A stretch of 36,024 nt of DNA from contig NZ_LKEG01000046.1 in assembly GCF_001645105.1 (NCBI RefSeq), positions 76,937 through 112,960 on the forward strand, written 5' to 3'. The stretch comes from Pseudomonas marginalis (GTDB lineage Bacteria; Pseudomonadota; Gammaproteobacteria; Pseudomonadales; Pseudomonadaceae). The notes under the pieces were generated by a model, which worked only from the letters and a program-made list of their open reading frames with translations, had not been told where the DNA came from and made no database searches. Every line of letters begins with the position of its first letter. The stretch's first letter is position 1. Below, piece by piece: positions 18,105-24,141 of the stretch. The position numbers were made by a program, and so were the translations under genes.

Positions 18105-18243
18105 GGCAATGGTTCCATCCCGAGCAGGGGCGAGGCGTAATCATTACACAGCCTTGCGTTGAATCACCATGCCGGCGAGTTATGCATGCGGTATCACCCG
18201 TTTACCGACGTGCTCGTTCCTCGGGTCGTATCGACCGGCAGTA

Positions 18244-18263
18244 GGTGGCTGACATCAGCCACC
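18244..18263. repeat. Short perfect inverted repeat
   Basis: GGTGGCTGA and TCAGCCACC flank a two-base centre (CA). It lies about 30 bp downstream of the receptor-tail remnant, so it may be what is left of that gene's terminator; no T-tract follows on either strand. Confidence 0.4.
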
Positions 18264-18292
18264 GGGACAAGTGGTTGCGGCTGGCGGTGGGG

Positions 18293-18331
18293 TCAGAAAT
18301 CCCAGCGTGTCGCCAGTTGCAAGCTGCGCGG
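18293..18331 (-). pseudogene. Remnant: last codons of a TonB-dependent receptor
   Basis: Read on the minus strand, 13 codons give PRSLQLATRWDF then stop, which is the typical C-terminal beta-strand of FecA/FpvA-type TonB receptors. Nothing of the receptor upstream remains: the preceding bases encode the start of a FecI-like sigma factor in another frame. The segment also fills most of an otherwise gene-free stretch (18105-18466). The identification rests on a short sequence, but the neighbouring sigma fragment strongly supports it. Confidence 0.55.
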
Positions 18332-18453
18332 TCATGGGACAGGTCGGCGGCATCCCAACGGTCGTTCAAGCGCCGGCGCAGCAGGCCGAGCAGCCAACGG
18401 TGGTGGGTGCCGTAGAGGTGGGTAAAAGAGGTCGACACGACGGACCGCTGCAT
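18331..18453 (-). pseudogene. Remnant: N-terminus of a FecI-type ECF sigma factor
   Basis: Forty-one codons from the ATG at 18453 read as a FecI-family region 2 start: FTHLYGTHHRWLLGLLRRRLNDRWDAADLSHD. In intact proteins this is followed by a DTFxR-type stretch. Here the similarity stops at the Asp, and the next bases encode the tail of a TonB receptor in another frame. The middle and end of the sigma gene, a FecR anti-sigma gene and almost the whole receptor are missing, so this is a deletion scar. It cannot make a working sigma factor. Confidence 0.75.
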
Positions 18454-18466
18454 CCCGCGTCGACTG

Positions 18467-18895
18467 TCACAGCGGTTTAGACAAAAACACCCGGCTGCTG
18501 CCCGCCGGTTCGCAGGGCACTTCACCGAATTTTACCCAGCCATGTTTCTCGTAAAACCCCGGGGCCTGGAAGCTGAGGGTATAGAGCACCGCATGGCGAC
18601 AGCCACGGCGGCGGGCTTCGTTTTCGAAGGCTTGCAGCAACTCGCTGCCCAAGCCCGAACCACGCAGGTGTTCGGGCAGGTGGAAGAGGTCGAGGAAGGC
18701 CATGCCCAGCGTGGTTTTACCGGTGATGCCGCCGACGATCTGTGCAGTGTCAGGGTCTTTGATCAGCACCGTCAGCGGCTGGCGATCGTTGAAACCGGTG
18801 ATGGCCTCGTTGAAGGCCGCGAGGCTGCTGCCGAGGAGGTGCTCGGCTTCGGTGTTGGGTTGGTCGCTGATTTCTATCCGGTGTGGCGTCATCAT
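18467..18895 (-). CDS. GNAT-family N-acetyltransferase
   Basis: A 142-residue GNAT protein. The acetyl-CoA-binding motif A is FHLPEHLRGSGLGSELLQAFENEARRRGC, and the C-terminal strand holds APGFYEKHGWVKFGEVP. It would transfer an acetyl group to an amine of an unknown substrate in the cytoplasm. The start is M1 at 18895 or M2 at 18892. The ECF-sigma remnant starts immediately after its stop. A hairpin at 18928-18950 separates it from the small gene upstream. Confidence 0.88.
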   Translation of the reverse strand: MMTPHRIEISDQPNTEAEHLLGSSLAAFNEAITGFNDRQPLTVLIKDPDTAQIVGGITGKTTLGMAFLDLFHLPEHLRGSGLGSELLQAFENEARRRGCRHAVLYTLSFQAPGFYEKHGWVKFGEVPCEPAGSSRVFLSKPL

Positions 18896-18927
18896 AGGGC
18901 TTCTCGATGGGTACCTTTTGGGCAGAA

Positions 18928-18950
18928 GGGGGCGGATAAGTACCGCCCCC
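18928..18950 (-). terminator. Hairpin downstream of the 87-residue gene
   Basis: GGGGGCGG and CCGCCCCC enclose a seven-base loop, 15 bp after the stop of the small gene. Only a short T-containing stretch follows (TTCTG), so it may be a weak intrinsic terminator. Confidence 0.5.
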
Positions 18951-18964
18951 CATCGCCGGTTGCC

Positions 18965-19228
18965 TTAAGCGCGCTGCCATCCTCCCATATCATCGGCCCT
19001 GATCTCGAAATCTATCGCCTCGCGGTAAGGATCGCCAAGCGGCATAGGCCGGCCGTTGCCAGAGGCCTGGGTGGGTTGCCAGGTTTGCGTGTTCGGATCG
19101 AATACTTCTGCATCATCCCCGGCCGTCTGGTCGAGCGGGTTGTGCCGTGGTTGGTCGTTATCGATCCGGTCTGGGTTGAAGGCCGAGGGAATCGGAGCGT
19201 AGGGCGAGAAACCGTTGATTGAAGACAT
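18965..19228 (-). CDS. Small hypothetical protein (87 aa)
   Basis: The ATG at 19228 is preceded by AAAGAGGTG at good spacing, and the codons are mostly G/C-ending, so the gene looks real. The product is hydrophilic and rich in Pro, Asn and Asp (MSSINGFSPYAPIPSAFNP... DDMGGWQRA), with no cysteine, signal peptide or membrane helix. I do not recognise the family. The Ser/Asn/Pro-rich N-terminus superficially recalls type III secreted substrates, but no secretion gene or hrp-type promoter is in view. A GC-rich hairpin follows the stop. Confidence 0.65.
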   Translation of the reverse strand: MSSINGFSPYAPIPSAFNPDRIDNDQPRHNPLDQTAGDDAEVFDPNTQTWQPTQASGNGRPMPLGDPYREAIDFEIRADDMGGWQRA

Positions 19229-19480
19229 GACTGCACCTCTTTGATAGGCAATTGAAGGCCCGCCAGACGCTGGTTCGGCGGAGTGCTTCGCAGGCTACCG
19301 AGGCCTTCATAGGCATTCAACGAGGTGTTTTGGGGTGAATGTAACGGGTTAAAACCGGCATTGAGCACATTCACAACATCAGCTGCCTGGCTGTCAGGCG
19401 AGGTCTGTGTTCGCTCGCGATGTTTCAGGTTTTGCGTCAGAAAAGGCGACGCCGATCCAGTTTTTGCTTATCGGCAAACA
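19229..19480. other. Gene-poor stretch with a weak open frame on the minus strand
   Basis: About 320 bases separate the 87-residue gene from the next acetyltransferase. On the minus strand a frame stays open from about 19470 into the small gene (containing NPLHSPQNTSLNAYEGLGSLR), but it lacks an ATG with a ribosome site, and only about half of its third positions are G or C, unlike the neighbours. It could be a decayed gene or chance. Confidence 0.3.
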
Positions 19481-19501
19481 GCAGCCGGTTGAACCGGCTG
19501 C
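19481..19501 (-). terminator. Hairpin downstream of the GNAT gene
   Basis: GCAGCCGG and CCGGCTGC flank a five-base loop (TTGAA), about 50 bp past the stop of the minus-strand acetyltransferase. On that strand it is followed by TGTTTG. It is a plausible but weak rho-independent terminator. Confidence 0.5.
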
Positions 19502-19549
19502 CCACCGTTAGATGTCTAGACACATAAATCAGGCCACAACGGTGACCGT

Positions 19550-20041
19550 CTAAAGCGCCATCACCATTTCATGCCACGCCATCCCGCCGTGATCGGAAGG
19601 CGAAGGTCGGGTGTATTGATAGCCCATGCGCTCGTACAGGGACACATGCTGTTCCTTGCACATCAAGTGAATCGTCTGCTTGCCCAGCGCCCGCATGCGG
19701 GCCACAAACTCAGTCATCAATACCTTGGAATACCCTTTGCCCTGATGCGCCGGATCGACCACCACCGACATGATCACCACATTCGGCGCCTCGGCCGAAT
19801 GGCCCACCAACTCCTTGAACGCCTCGTCCGACATCACCACGTCATGGGCACAGCCGCAGTTGATGAAACCCACTACCGCACCGTCGGCCTCCAGGATCAA
19901 AAAACCTTGCGGGTATTGCGCAATCCGCGTGGTGATCTTTTCCAGGGTCGCGGCTTCGTCGCCTTCGTAGGCAGTGATCTCGATTTCAAAGCAACGGGCG
20001 GCATCGGCGGGGAGGGCGTTGCGGAAGCTGAGGGTGGGCAT
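19550..20041 (-). CDS. GNAT-family N-acetyltransferase
   Basis: A 163-residue acetyltransferase of the AANAT-like type: FRNALPADAARCFEIEITAYEGDEAATLEKI at the start, motif A as VIMSVVVDPAHQGKGYSKVLMTEFVARMRALG, and HVSLYERMGYQY near the end. The substrate is unknown, although arylalkylamine N-acetyltransferase relatives act on small amines. The ATG at 20041 follows AGGAAAT and is preferred to the longer frame from 20077. A hairpin follows downstream. Confidence 0.9.
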   Translation of the reverse strand: MPTLSFRNALPADAARCFEIEITAYEGDEAATLEKITTRIAQYPQGFLILEADGAVVGFINCGCAHDVVMSDEAFKELVGHSAEAPNVVIMSVVVDPAHQGKGYSKVLMTEFVARMRALGKQTIHLMCKEQHVSLYERMGYQYTRPSPSDHGGMAWHEMVMAL

Positions 20042-20156
20042 GGTATTTCCTGAGGCATTAAGCGAAGGCCACATCATAAAGAAACATCACTTGCCTGGCA
20101 CTGAAACGCTATCTTCGGTGGGCGCTGTCGAATCGTCGCACCGTCCCGTTGGACTG

Positions 20157-20220
20157 CTCAGCAGTCCCATTTTTGGGGCCGCTTCGCGGCCCAACGGGAG
20201 CAAGCTCCCTCGCCACAGGT
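20157..20220. repeat. REP-type intergenic palindrome
   Basis: Two adjacent dyads occur: GGGCCGC-TTC-GCGGCCC (20176-20192) and GGGAGC-AA-GCTCCC (20196-20209), the latter followed by TCGCCACAGG. The second unit, read on the minus strand as CCTGTGGCGAGGGAGCTTGC, is the familiar extragenic REP/REPIN type of fluorescent pseudomonads. A related half (GCTCCCACAAGG) lies at about 20261-20273. The elements fill the 330-base gap between two divergent acetyltransferase genes. Confidence 0.75.
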
Positions 20221-20371
20221 AAAGTGTTCGCCCTTAACTGACTCGCATTAGGTCAATCCCGCTCCCACAAGGTTTCACGCCATGTCGACCGCTATTCCTT
20301 CACCCGCCCCGGTGACGAAAACGCCTAGGGCATGCGTTAATAGCGCGATGATTTCATGGAAGCAAATTGAC

Positions 20372-20878
20372 ATGCTGGAGATCAAACGGGCCACTTTGCA
20401 GGATGCCCAAATAGCGTTCGACATCCGCTTGCGGGCCATCCGCAGCCAATGCATTGGCGCCTATACGCACGAGCAAATGATGATGTGGACGCGGGGTAAA
20501 GCCGAAGACGGCTACAGCACCCTGATGGATAAACTGTTTTACCTGGGCTGGGTGCAGGGACAGCCGGTAGTCACCGGAATGCTTGATCTGGACAACCACG
20601 AAGTGGGCGCATTGTTTGTATTGCCTGGGTTTACCGGCTGCGGATATGGCAAGGCGATGCTGGATCATCTTGAGAATGTTGCGCGGGAACTGGCTATTGA
20701 AGAGGTGGTGCTGGATGCGACCTTGAACGCAGCGGGTTTCTATCGGGCGTGCGGGTATGTGGGGGATGAGCAGGCGATTTATCACTCACCCTCGGGGTTG
20801 GCGTTGGCGTGTATTGCAATGACAAAACCACTGAACAGCAGTGCAGGCAGGATACCTGTATCCCACAAAAGCGCTTGA
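20372..20878 (+). CDS. GNAT-family N-acetyltransferase
   Basis: A 168-residue GNAT protein starting MLEIKRATLQDAQIAFDIRLRAI. The acetyl-CoA motif is ALFVLPGFTGCGYGKAMLDHLENVAREL, followed by LDATLNAAGFYRACGYVGDEQAIY. The substrate is unknown. A GGAAG element precedes the ATG at 20372; the longer frame from 20282 has a low-complexity N-terminus unlike the family. A DHCW-type cupin gene follows in the same direction after 68 bases. Confidence 0.88.
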   Translation: MLEIKRATLQDAQIAFDIRLRAIRSQCIGAYTHEQMMMWTRGKAEDGYSTLMDKLFYLGWVQGQPVVTGMLDLDNHEVGALFVLPGFTGCGYGKAMLDHLENVARELAIEEVVLDATLNAAGFYRACGYVGDEQAIYHSPSGLALACIAMTKPLNSSAGRIPVSHKSA

Positions 20879-20946
20879 TCTGTGTCTATCGCCCGCGGCC
20901 CCAAGTGGCTAGCCTCAAGCCCCGTTAAACAACCACCGAGCCCGAC

Positions 20947-21276
20947 ATGGATCTGACTGCCGTCCCCTTTGGCACCACCGACTGGTCCACGGTCGAACCT
21001 GTGATTCACCCAGGTGTCACCGGCAACGCGCTGTGGCGCACCTGCCACTTCGGCACTACCCGCGTGCGCATGGTCGAATACACCCCCGGCTACCTGGCGG
21101 ATCATTGGTGCTGGCGAGGGCATGTGCTGTTGTGCGTGGAAGGCCAATTGCACACGGAACTGGAAGATGGCCGCCAGTTCATCCTGACGGCCGGAATGAG
21201 TTACCAGGTGGGCGATGACATGGAAGGCCATCGTTCATCGACGAGCGTTGGGGCGAAGCTGTTTATTGTCGATTGA
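20947..21276 (+). CDS. DHCW-motif cupin-fold protein
   Basis: A single-domain cupin of 109 residues. The segment YTPGYLADHWCWRGHVLLCVEGQLHTELEDGRQFILTAGMSYQVGDD holds the family's DH-C-W pattern and the two cupin strands; His and acidic residues could bind a metal. The function of the family is not established. It is transcribed in the same direction as the preceding acetyltransferase, perhaps from its own promoter. Confidence 0.88.
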   Translation: MDLTAVPFGTTDWSTVEPVIHPGVTGNALWRTCHFGTTRVRMVEYTPGYLADHWCWRGHVLLCVEGQLHTELEDGRQFILTAGMSYQVGDDMEGHRSSTSVGAKLFIVD

Positions 21277-21304
21277 GGGGGCAAGCAGCGTGGCGAGCAG
21301 TGCA

Positions 21305-21772
21305 TCAGTGCATCTTGCTATGGTCCATCCCATCCAGGCCACGCGCCGGCGCATTGACTTCAATCGCCTGCTTCTCACCCTTGGCGTTTTGCACGGTCAG
21401 GGTCAGCGGCACCTGGTCGCCTTCCTTGATCTGGCCCGTCAGGCCCATCAGCATCACGTGGTAACCGTTGGGGTCGAGGGTCACCGCTTTGCCCGCAGGC
21501 AGGGCCACCGAGTCCACCGGGCCCATGTGCATCACGTCGTCCTTCATGCTCATTTCATGGATCTGCACGTCCTTGGCCACCGGCGAGGTCACGCTCAGCA
21601 GCTGGCTGTCGGTGTCGGCGGTGACGGTCATGAATGCACCGCTGGACGGTTGGCCCGGCACGCTGGCGCGCACCCACGCGTCGGTCACTTGCACCTGGGC
21701 GCTGGCGTGCGCCGCAAGGCCCAGCAGGGTCATGCCGATAAGGGTGCGTTTGAGGTGTTGAACGGCAGTCAT
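21305..21772 (-). CDS. PCuAC-type periplasmic copper chaperone
   Basis: A 155-residue protein with a signal peptide (cleavage after HASAQ) and the copper-binding pattern of the PCuAC family: HEMSMKDDVMHM and, about 20 residues later, HVMLM. It also has DAWVRASVPGQPSSGAFMT at the start. PCuAC proteins carry Cu(I) in the periplasm and deliver it to cytochrome oxidase, working with SCO1-like proteins. Its ATG shares one base with the stop of the SCO1-like gene (TAATG), so the two are translationally coupled. The C-terminus DGMDHSKMH is a further possible metal site. Confidence 0.93.
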   Translation of the reverse strand: MTAVQHLKRTLIGMTLLGLAAHASAQVQVTDAWVRASVPGQPSSGAFMTVTADTDSQLLSVTSPVAKDVQIHEMSMKDDVMHMGPVDSVALPAGKAVTLDPNGYHVMLMGLTGQIKEGDQVPLTLTVQNAKGEKQAIEVNAPARGLDGMDHSKMH

Positions 21773-22380
21773 TAGCAGACCTCCATGACGGTGAGCAGGT
21801 CTTCTGCGCACTCTTTAGCGGTAAGGGATGCCTGCAGGCCCAGGCGCAGGTTGCCACGCGTATCGAACACGAAACTGGTGGCCGTGTGGGACAGGGTGTA
21901 GGTGTCGCCGGCAGGGATCTTTTCATAAAAGATCCCGAACTCCTTGGCGGCCACGGCGATTTCTTCCGGGGTGCCGTACAGCGCTTCGAAGCTGGGGTCG
22001 AAGGCCTTGACGTACCTGTCGAGGATCTCTGGCGTGTCGCGCTCCGGGTCCAGGGTGATGAACACCACTTGCATGATTTCGCCGTCGCGGCCCATCAGCT
22101 TCTTGGCCTGGGCGGCGCGCGCCAGGGTGGTCGGGCACACGGCCGGGCACTGGGTGAAACCGAAGAACACCACCGGCATCAGGCCTCGGAACGAGCTCAG
22201 GGTGACGGTTTCGCCGGCGGTGTTCTTGAGCTTGAAGGTGCGGCCCATGATCTTGTCGCTCAAGTCCTTGCCGTACTTGAAATTCAGCTTGGGGCTGTAG
22301 TCACAGCCGCCCAGCAGGCCGCCCAGGCCCAACAGGCCCATACCGGTCAGCACTTTGCGGCGGGTGAATAACGTACTCAT
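21772..22380 (-). CDS. SCO1/SenC-family copper chaperone lipoprotein
   Basis: A 202-residue thioredoxin-fold protein. The N-terminus (TRRKVLTGMGLLGLGGLLGGC) is a lipoprotein signal with a twin-arginine-like start. The copper ligands are visible: CPAVC in GFTQCPAVCPTT and the distal histidine in LSHTATSFVFD. SCO1 proteins place copper in the CuA site of cytochrome oxidase or act as thiol reductases. The ATG at 22380 is chosen because it gives the lipoprotein signal. It is coupled to the PCuAC gene and divergent from a DUF2946-like gene. Confidence 0.93.
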   Translation of the reverse strand: MSTLFTRRKVLTGMGLLGLGGLLGGCDYSPKLNFKYGKDLSDKIMGRTFKLKNTAGETVTLSSFRGLMPVVFFGFTQCPAVCPTTLARAAQAKKLMGRDGEIMQVVFITLDPERDTPEILDRYVKAFDPSFEALYGTPEEIAVAAKEFGIFYEKIPAGDTYTLSHTATSFVFDTRGNLRLGLQASLTAKECAEDLLTVMEVC

Positions 22381-22544
22381 CAACGGTGCATCCTGTGAAA
22401 CGCCTGCATTGCTCTGGATCGACACATCAGGCTTTGAGGGCGCCCAGTCTACCAACCCTGGGAAGCGCACGTAATCTGCGACGTTCTGCCACAGGGGCAT
22501 GCCGCGCTTCATCCTTTTGCGACGCTGGTGGTAGAGTCGCCGCC

Positions 22545-22928
22545 ATGAAATTGAGCCACCCCGACCGTTCGCTGATCGCCTGGGCCCTGTACTTCTGCGT
22601 GCTGATGAACCTGTTCGCCTGCGGTTTGGGGCATGGGCAGATGACGGGTCAGGCACTCAATGGCATCGGCGGGGCGTTCTGTTCGGTGGACGGCAAGCAG
22701 GCGCCACTTTCCGACAAAGGGTTGGGCAGCCCGGCTTCCAGCAACATCTCGAACTACTTTGCCTGCCCGGTGTGCAACGCCGTGACCGTTGCGCTGGTGT
22801 TCCTGATCGGCCTCGCCTGGCTGCTGGGCCTGGGGCAAACCCCGCGCCCGGCCCATGAGCGGCGTAACAAGGCGCCGCCGCGATACCTCTGGCCCTCGGC
22901 CAACCCCCGCGCATCCCCCGCATTCTGA
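22545..22928 (+). CDS. DUF2946-like small membrane protein
   Basis: A protein of 127 residues with an N-terminal membrane helix (IAWALYFCVLMNLFACGLGHGQM), a periplasmic loop, and a second helix after the metal-like motif FACPVCNAVTVALVFLIG. This layout, and its position divergent from two copper-chaperone genes, fit the DUF2946 group often found with copper genes. The actual function is unknown. A hairpin at 22941-22960 follows the stop. Confidence 0.75.
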   Translation: MKLSHPDRSLIAWALYFCVLMNLFACGLGHGQMTGQALNGIGGAFCSVDGKQAPLSDKGLGSPASSNISNYFACPVCNAVTVALVFLIGLAWLLGLGQTPRPAHERRNKAPPRYLWPSANPRASPAF

Positions 22929-22940
22929 CGTGTGCCTTGG

Positions 22941-22960
22941 GCCTCCTGAGACCAGGAGGC
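22941..22960 (+). terminator. Hairpin downstream of the DUF2946-like gene
   Basis: GCCTCCTG and CAGGAGGC enclose a four-base loop (AGAC), 13 bp after the stop codon, followed by GTTCTAT. The perfect stem suggests an intrinsic terminator, though the T-tract is poor. Confidence 0.55.
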
Positions 22961-22990
22961 GTTCTATCGTCACGACTGTGAGTACATTTC

Positions 22991-23536
22991 ATGCACCCCT
23001 TATTGCCTGCAGGCGCCTGCCGCCTGGTCAGCAAGGCGTCCCGTCGTCTGCGCGCGGAACCCACGCCGCCGGACTACCCCAGCAACTCGCGTAGCTTCGT
23101 GCATCTGGATGCACGCCTGTTGCCGTATTGGCACAGCCTGTTCGACCTCTGCCCGGCGCTGCTAAAACTCGACCCGCCCGAGGGCCTGAACCTGTTCCGC
23201 AGTTTCATGACCTGGGCGTATCGCAACCGTCCGCCGTTGGATTGGACCTATCACCTGAACGTCTGTCGCTGGCTGCTGGGCTCGCCGTACCGTGCGCAGA
23301 TCGACGATGAACCGATCGAGGCATTCATGGCCGCGGCGGCTGCCGGATGGGTCACTGCCGATCAGAGCGAGGCCCATGGCGTGGTGCTGGCCTGGCAGGG
23401 CATGCGCGTATTCGATTGGAAAGGCGCCCCGCTCAAGGGCGCCGAACATCAGGTGCTGCCAGCGCCGTTATGGGATTTCGCCTGGTGCCCGTTGACAGGC
23501 CGAGGCGAATTCAGTGGTTGGTTGCGCGTGCCATGA
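22991..23536 (+). CDS. Conserved-looking hypothetical protein (181 aa)
   Basis: The protein is soluble, with no signal peptide or obvious membrane helix. It is rich in Trp, Leu and Pro: FVHLDARLLPYWHSLFDLCPALLKLDPPEGLNLFRSFMTWAYRN, then WTYHLNVCRWLLGSPY and LPAPLWDFAWCPLTGRGEFSGWLRVP. I do not recognise the family. An in-frame stop lies just before the ATG, so the start is probably right, although no clear ribosome site is seen. The codons are typical of the genome. The next gene starts 84 bases later behind a DNR-type box, so this gene is at the border of the denitrification island and need not belong to it. Confidence 0.75.
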   Translation: MHPLLPAGACRLVSKASRRLRAEPTPPDYPSNSRSFVHLDARLLPYWHSLFDLCPALLKLDPPEGLNLFRSFMTWAYRNRPPLDWTYHLNVCRWLLGSPYRAQIDDEPIEAFMAAAAAGWVTADQSEAHGVVLAWQGMRVFDWKGAPLKGAEHQVLPAPLWDFAWCPLTGRGEFSGWLRVP

Positions 23537-23543
23537 GAGGCGC

Positions 23544-23557
23544 TTGATCGACATCAA
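23544..23557. promoter_or_regulatory. FNR/ANR/DNR-type box
   Basis: TTGATCGACATCAA matches TTGAT-N4-ATCAA exactly. It lies 64 bp before the start of the small four-helix membrane protein, the expected place for activation under low oxygen or nitric oxide. Confidence 0.8.
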
Positions 23558-23620
23558 GGTCGCTCGGCGTGCGGGCCTGCATAGTGGGCTCCCCACGGCG
23601 GGCCCTTCTGCGAGGCCACC

Positions 23621-24064
23621 ATGCTTTACCTGCTGTTTTTGCTGGCTCATCTGTTCGCGGCGCTGATCTTTATCGGCACGGTGTTTTTCGAAGTGCTGAT
23701 CCTGGCGAGTCTGCATCGGCAATTGCCCAACCGGGTGATGCTGCTGGTCGAGCAGGGCATTGGCCAGCGTGCCCGGGTGTTGATGCCGTGGGTGTTGCTG
23801 GTGCTGTTCGGCGCCGGGATCGGCATGGTCGGGTTGCGTTATTTGCCCGTACTCGCCGCGCCTTTCGCCTCGTCCTTCGGCACCTTGCTCACCCTCAAAC
23901 TGATCCTCGCCGCCAGTGTGTTGCTGCACTTTCTGTTGACGATGCTGCGCATGCGGCTCGGTCGCGTGGGGCCGCGTTATTTGCGTTTTGTGCACTTGAG
24001 CCTGTTCGCCCATATGGTCGCGATTGTGCTGTTGGCCAAAAGCATGTTTTACCTCAGCTGGTAA
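23621..24064 (+). CDS. Four-helix integral membrane protein, CopD/HemJ-like
   Basis: A 147-residue protein with four predicted membrane helices (about 1-28, 52-75, 84-108, 122-145). Histidines sit inside or at the ends of helices (H10, H103, H125, H131), and a lysine (K93) lies within helix 3. This arrangement recalls the CopD and HemJ families, which bind copper or heme through intramembrane histidines; a heme- or metal-related role is therefore likely but not proven. A perfect DNR-type box precedes it and another follows before the HemN-like gene. It is thus probably induced during denitrification. Its ATG was chosen because the first helix starts there. Confidence 0.8.
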   Translation: MLYLLFLLAHLFAALIFIGTVFFEVLILASLHRQLPNRVMLLVEQGIGQRARVLMPWVLLVLFGAGIGMVGLRYLPVLAAPFASSFGTLLTLKLILAASVLLHFLLTMLRMRLGRVGPRYLRFVHLSLFAHMVAIVLLAKSMFYLSW

Positions 24065-24069
24065 AGCCC

Positions 24070-24083
24070 TTGATGCATATCAA
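24070..24083. promoter_or_regulatory. FNR/ANR/DNR-type box
   Basis: TTGATGCATATCAA is an exact TTGAT-N4-ATCAA site, about 59 bp before the HemN-like ATG. It gives that gene its own anaerobic promoter although the preceding gene already has one. Confidence 0.82.
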
Positions 24084-24141
24084 GGTGCGCCGTGGCGTCG
24101 CACCGGACAATGACGGACCGTCGCCGGCCCCGGAGCCCGTC

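Noticed and set aside
19012..19374. 120-aa minus-strand frame overlapping the 87-aa gene
   Set aside because: It starts at a GTG without a ribosome site, has third-position GC near half, and its second half is out of frame with the better-supported small gene.
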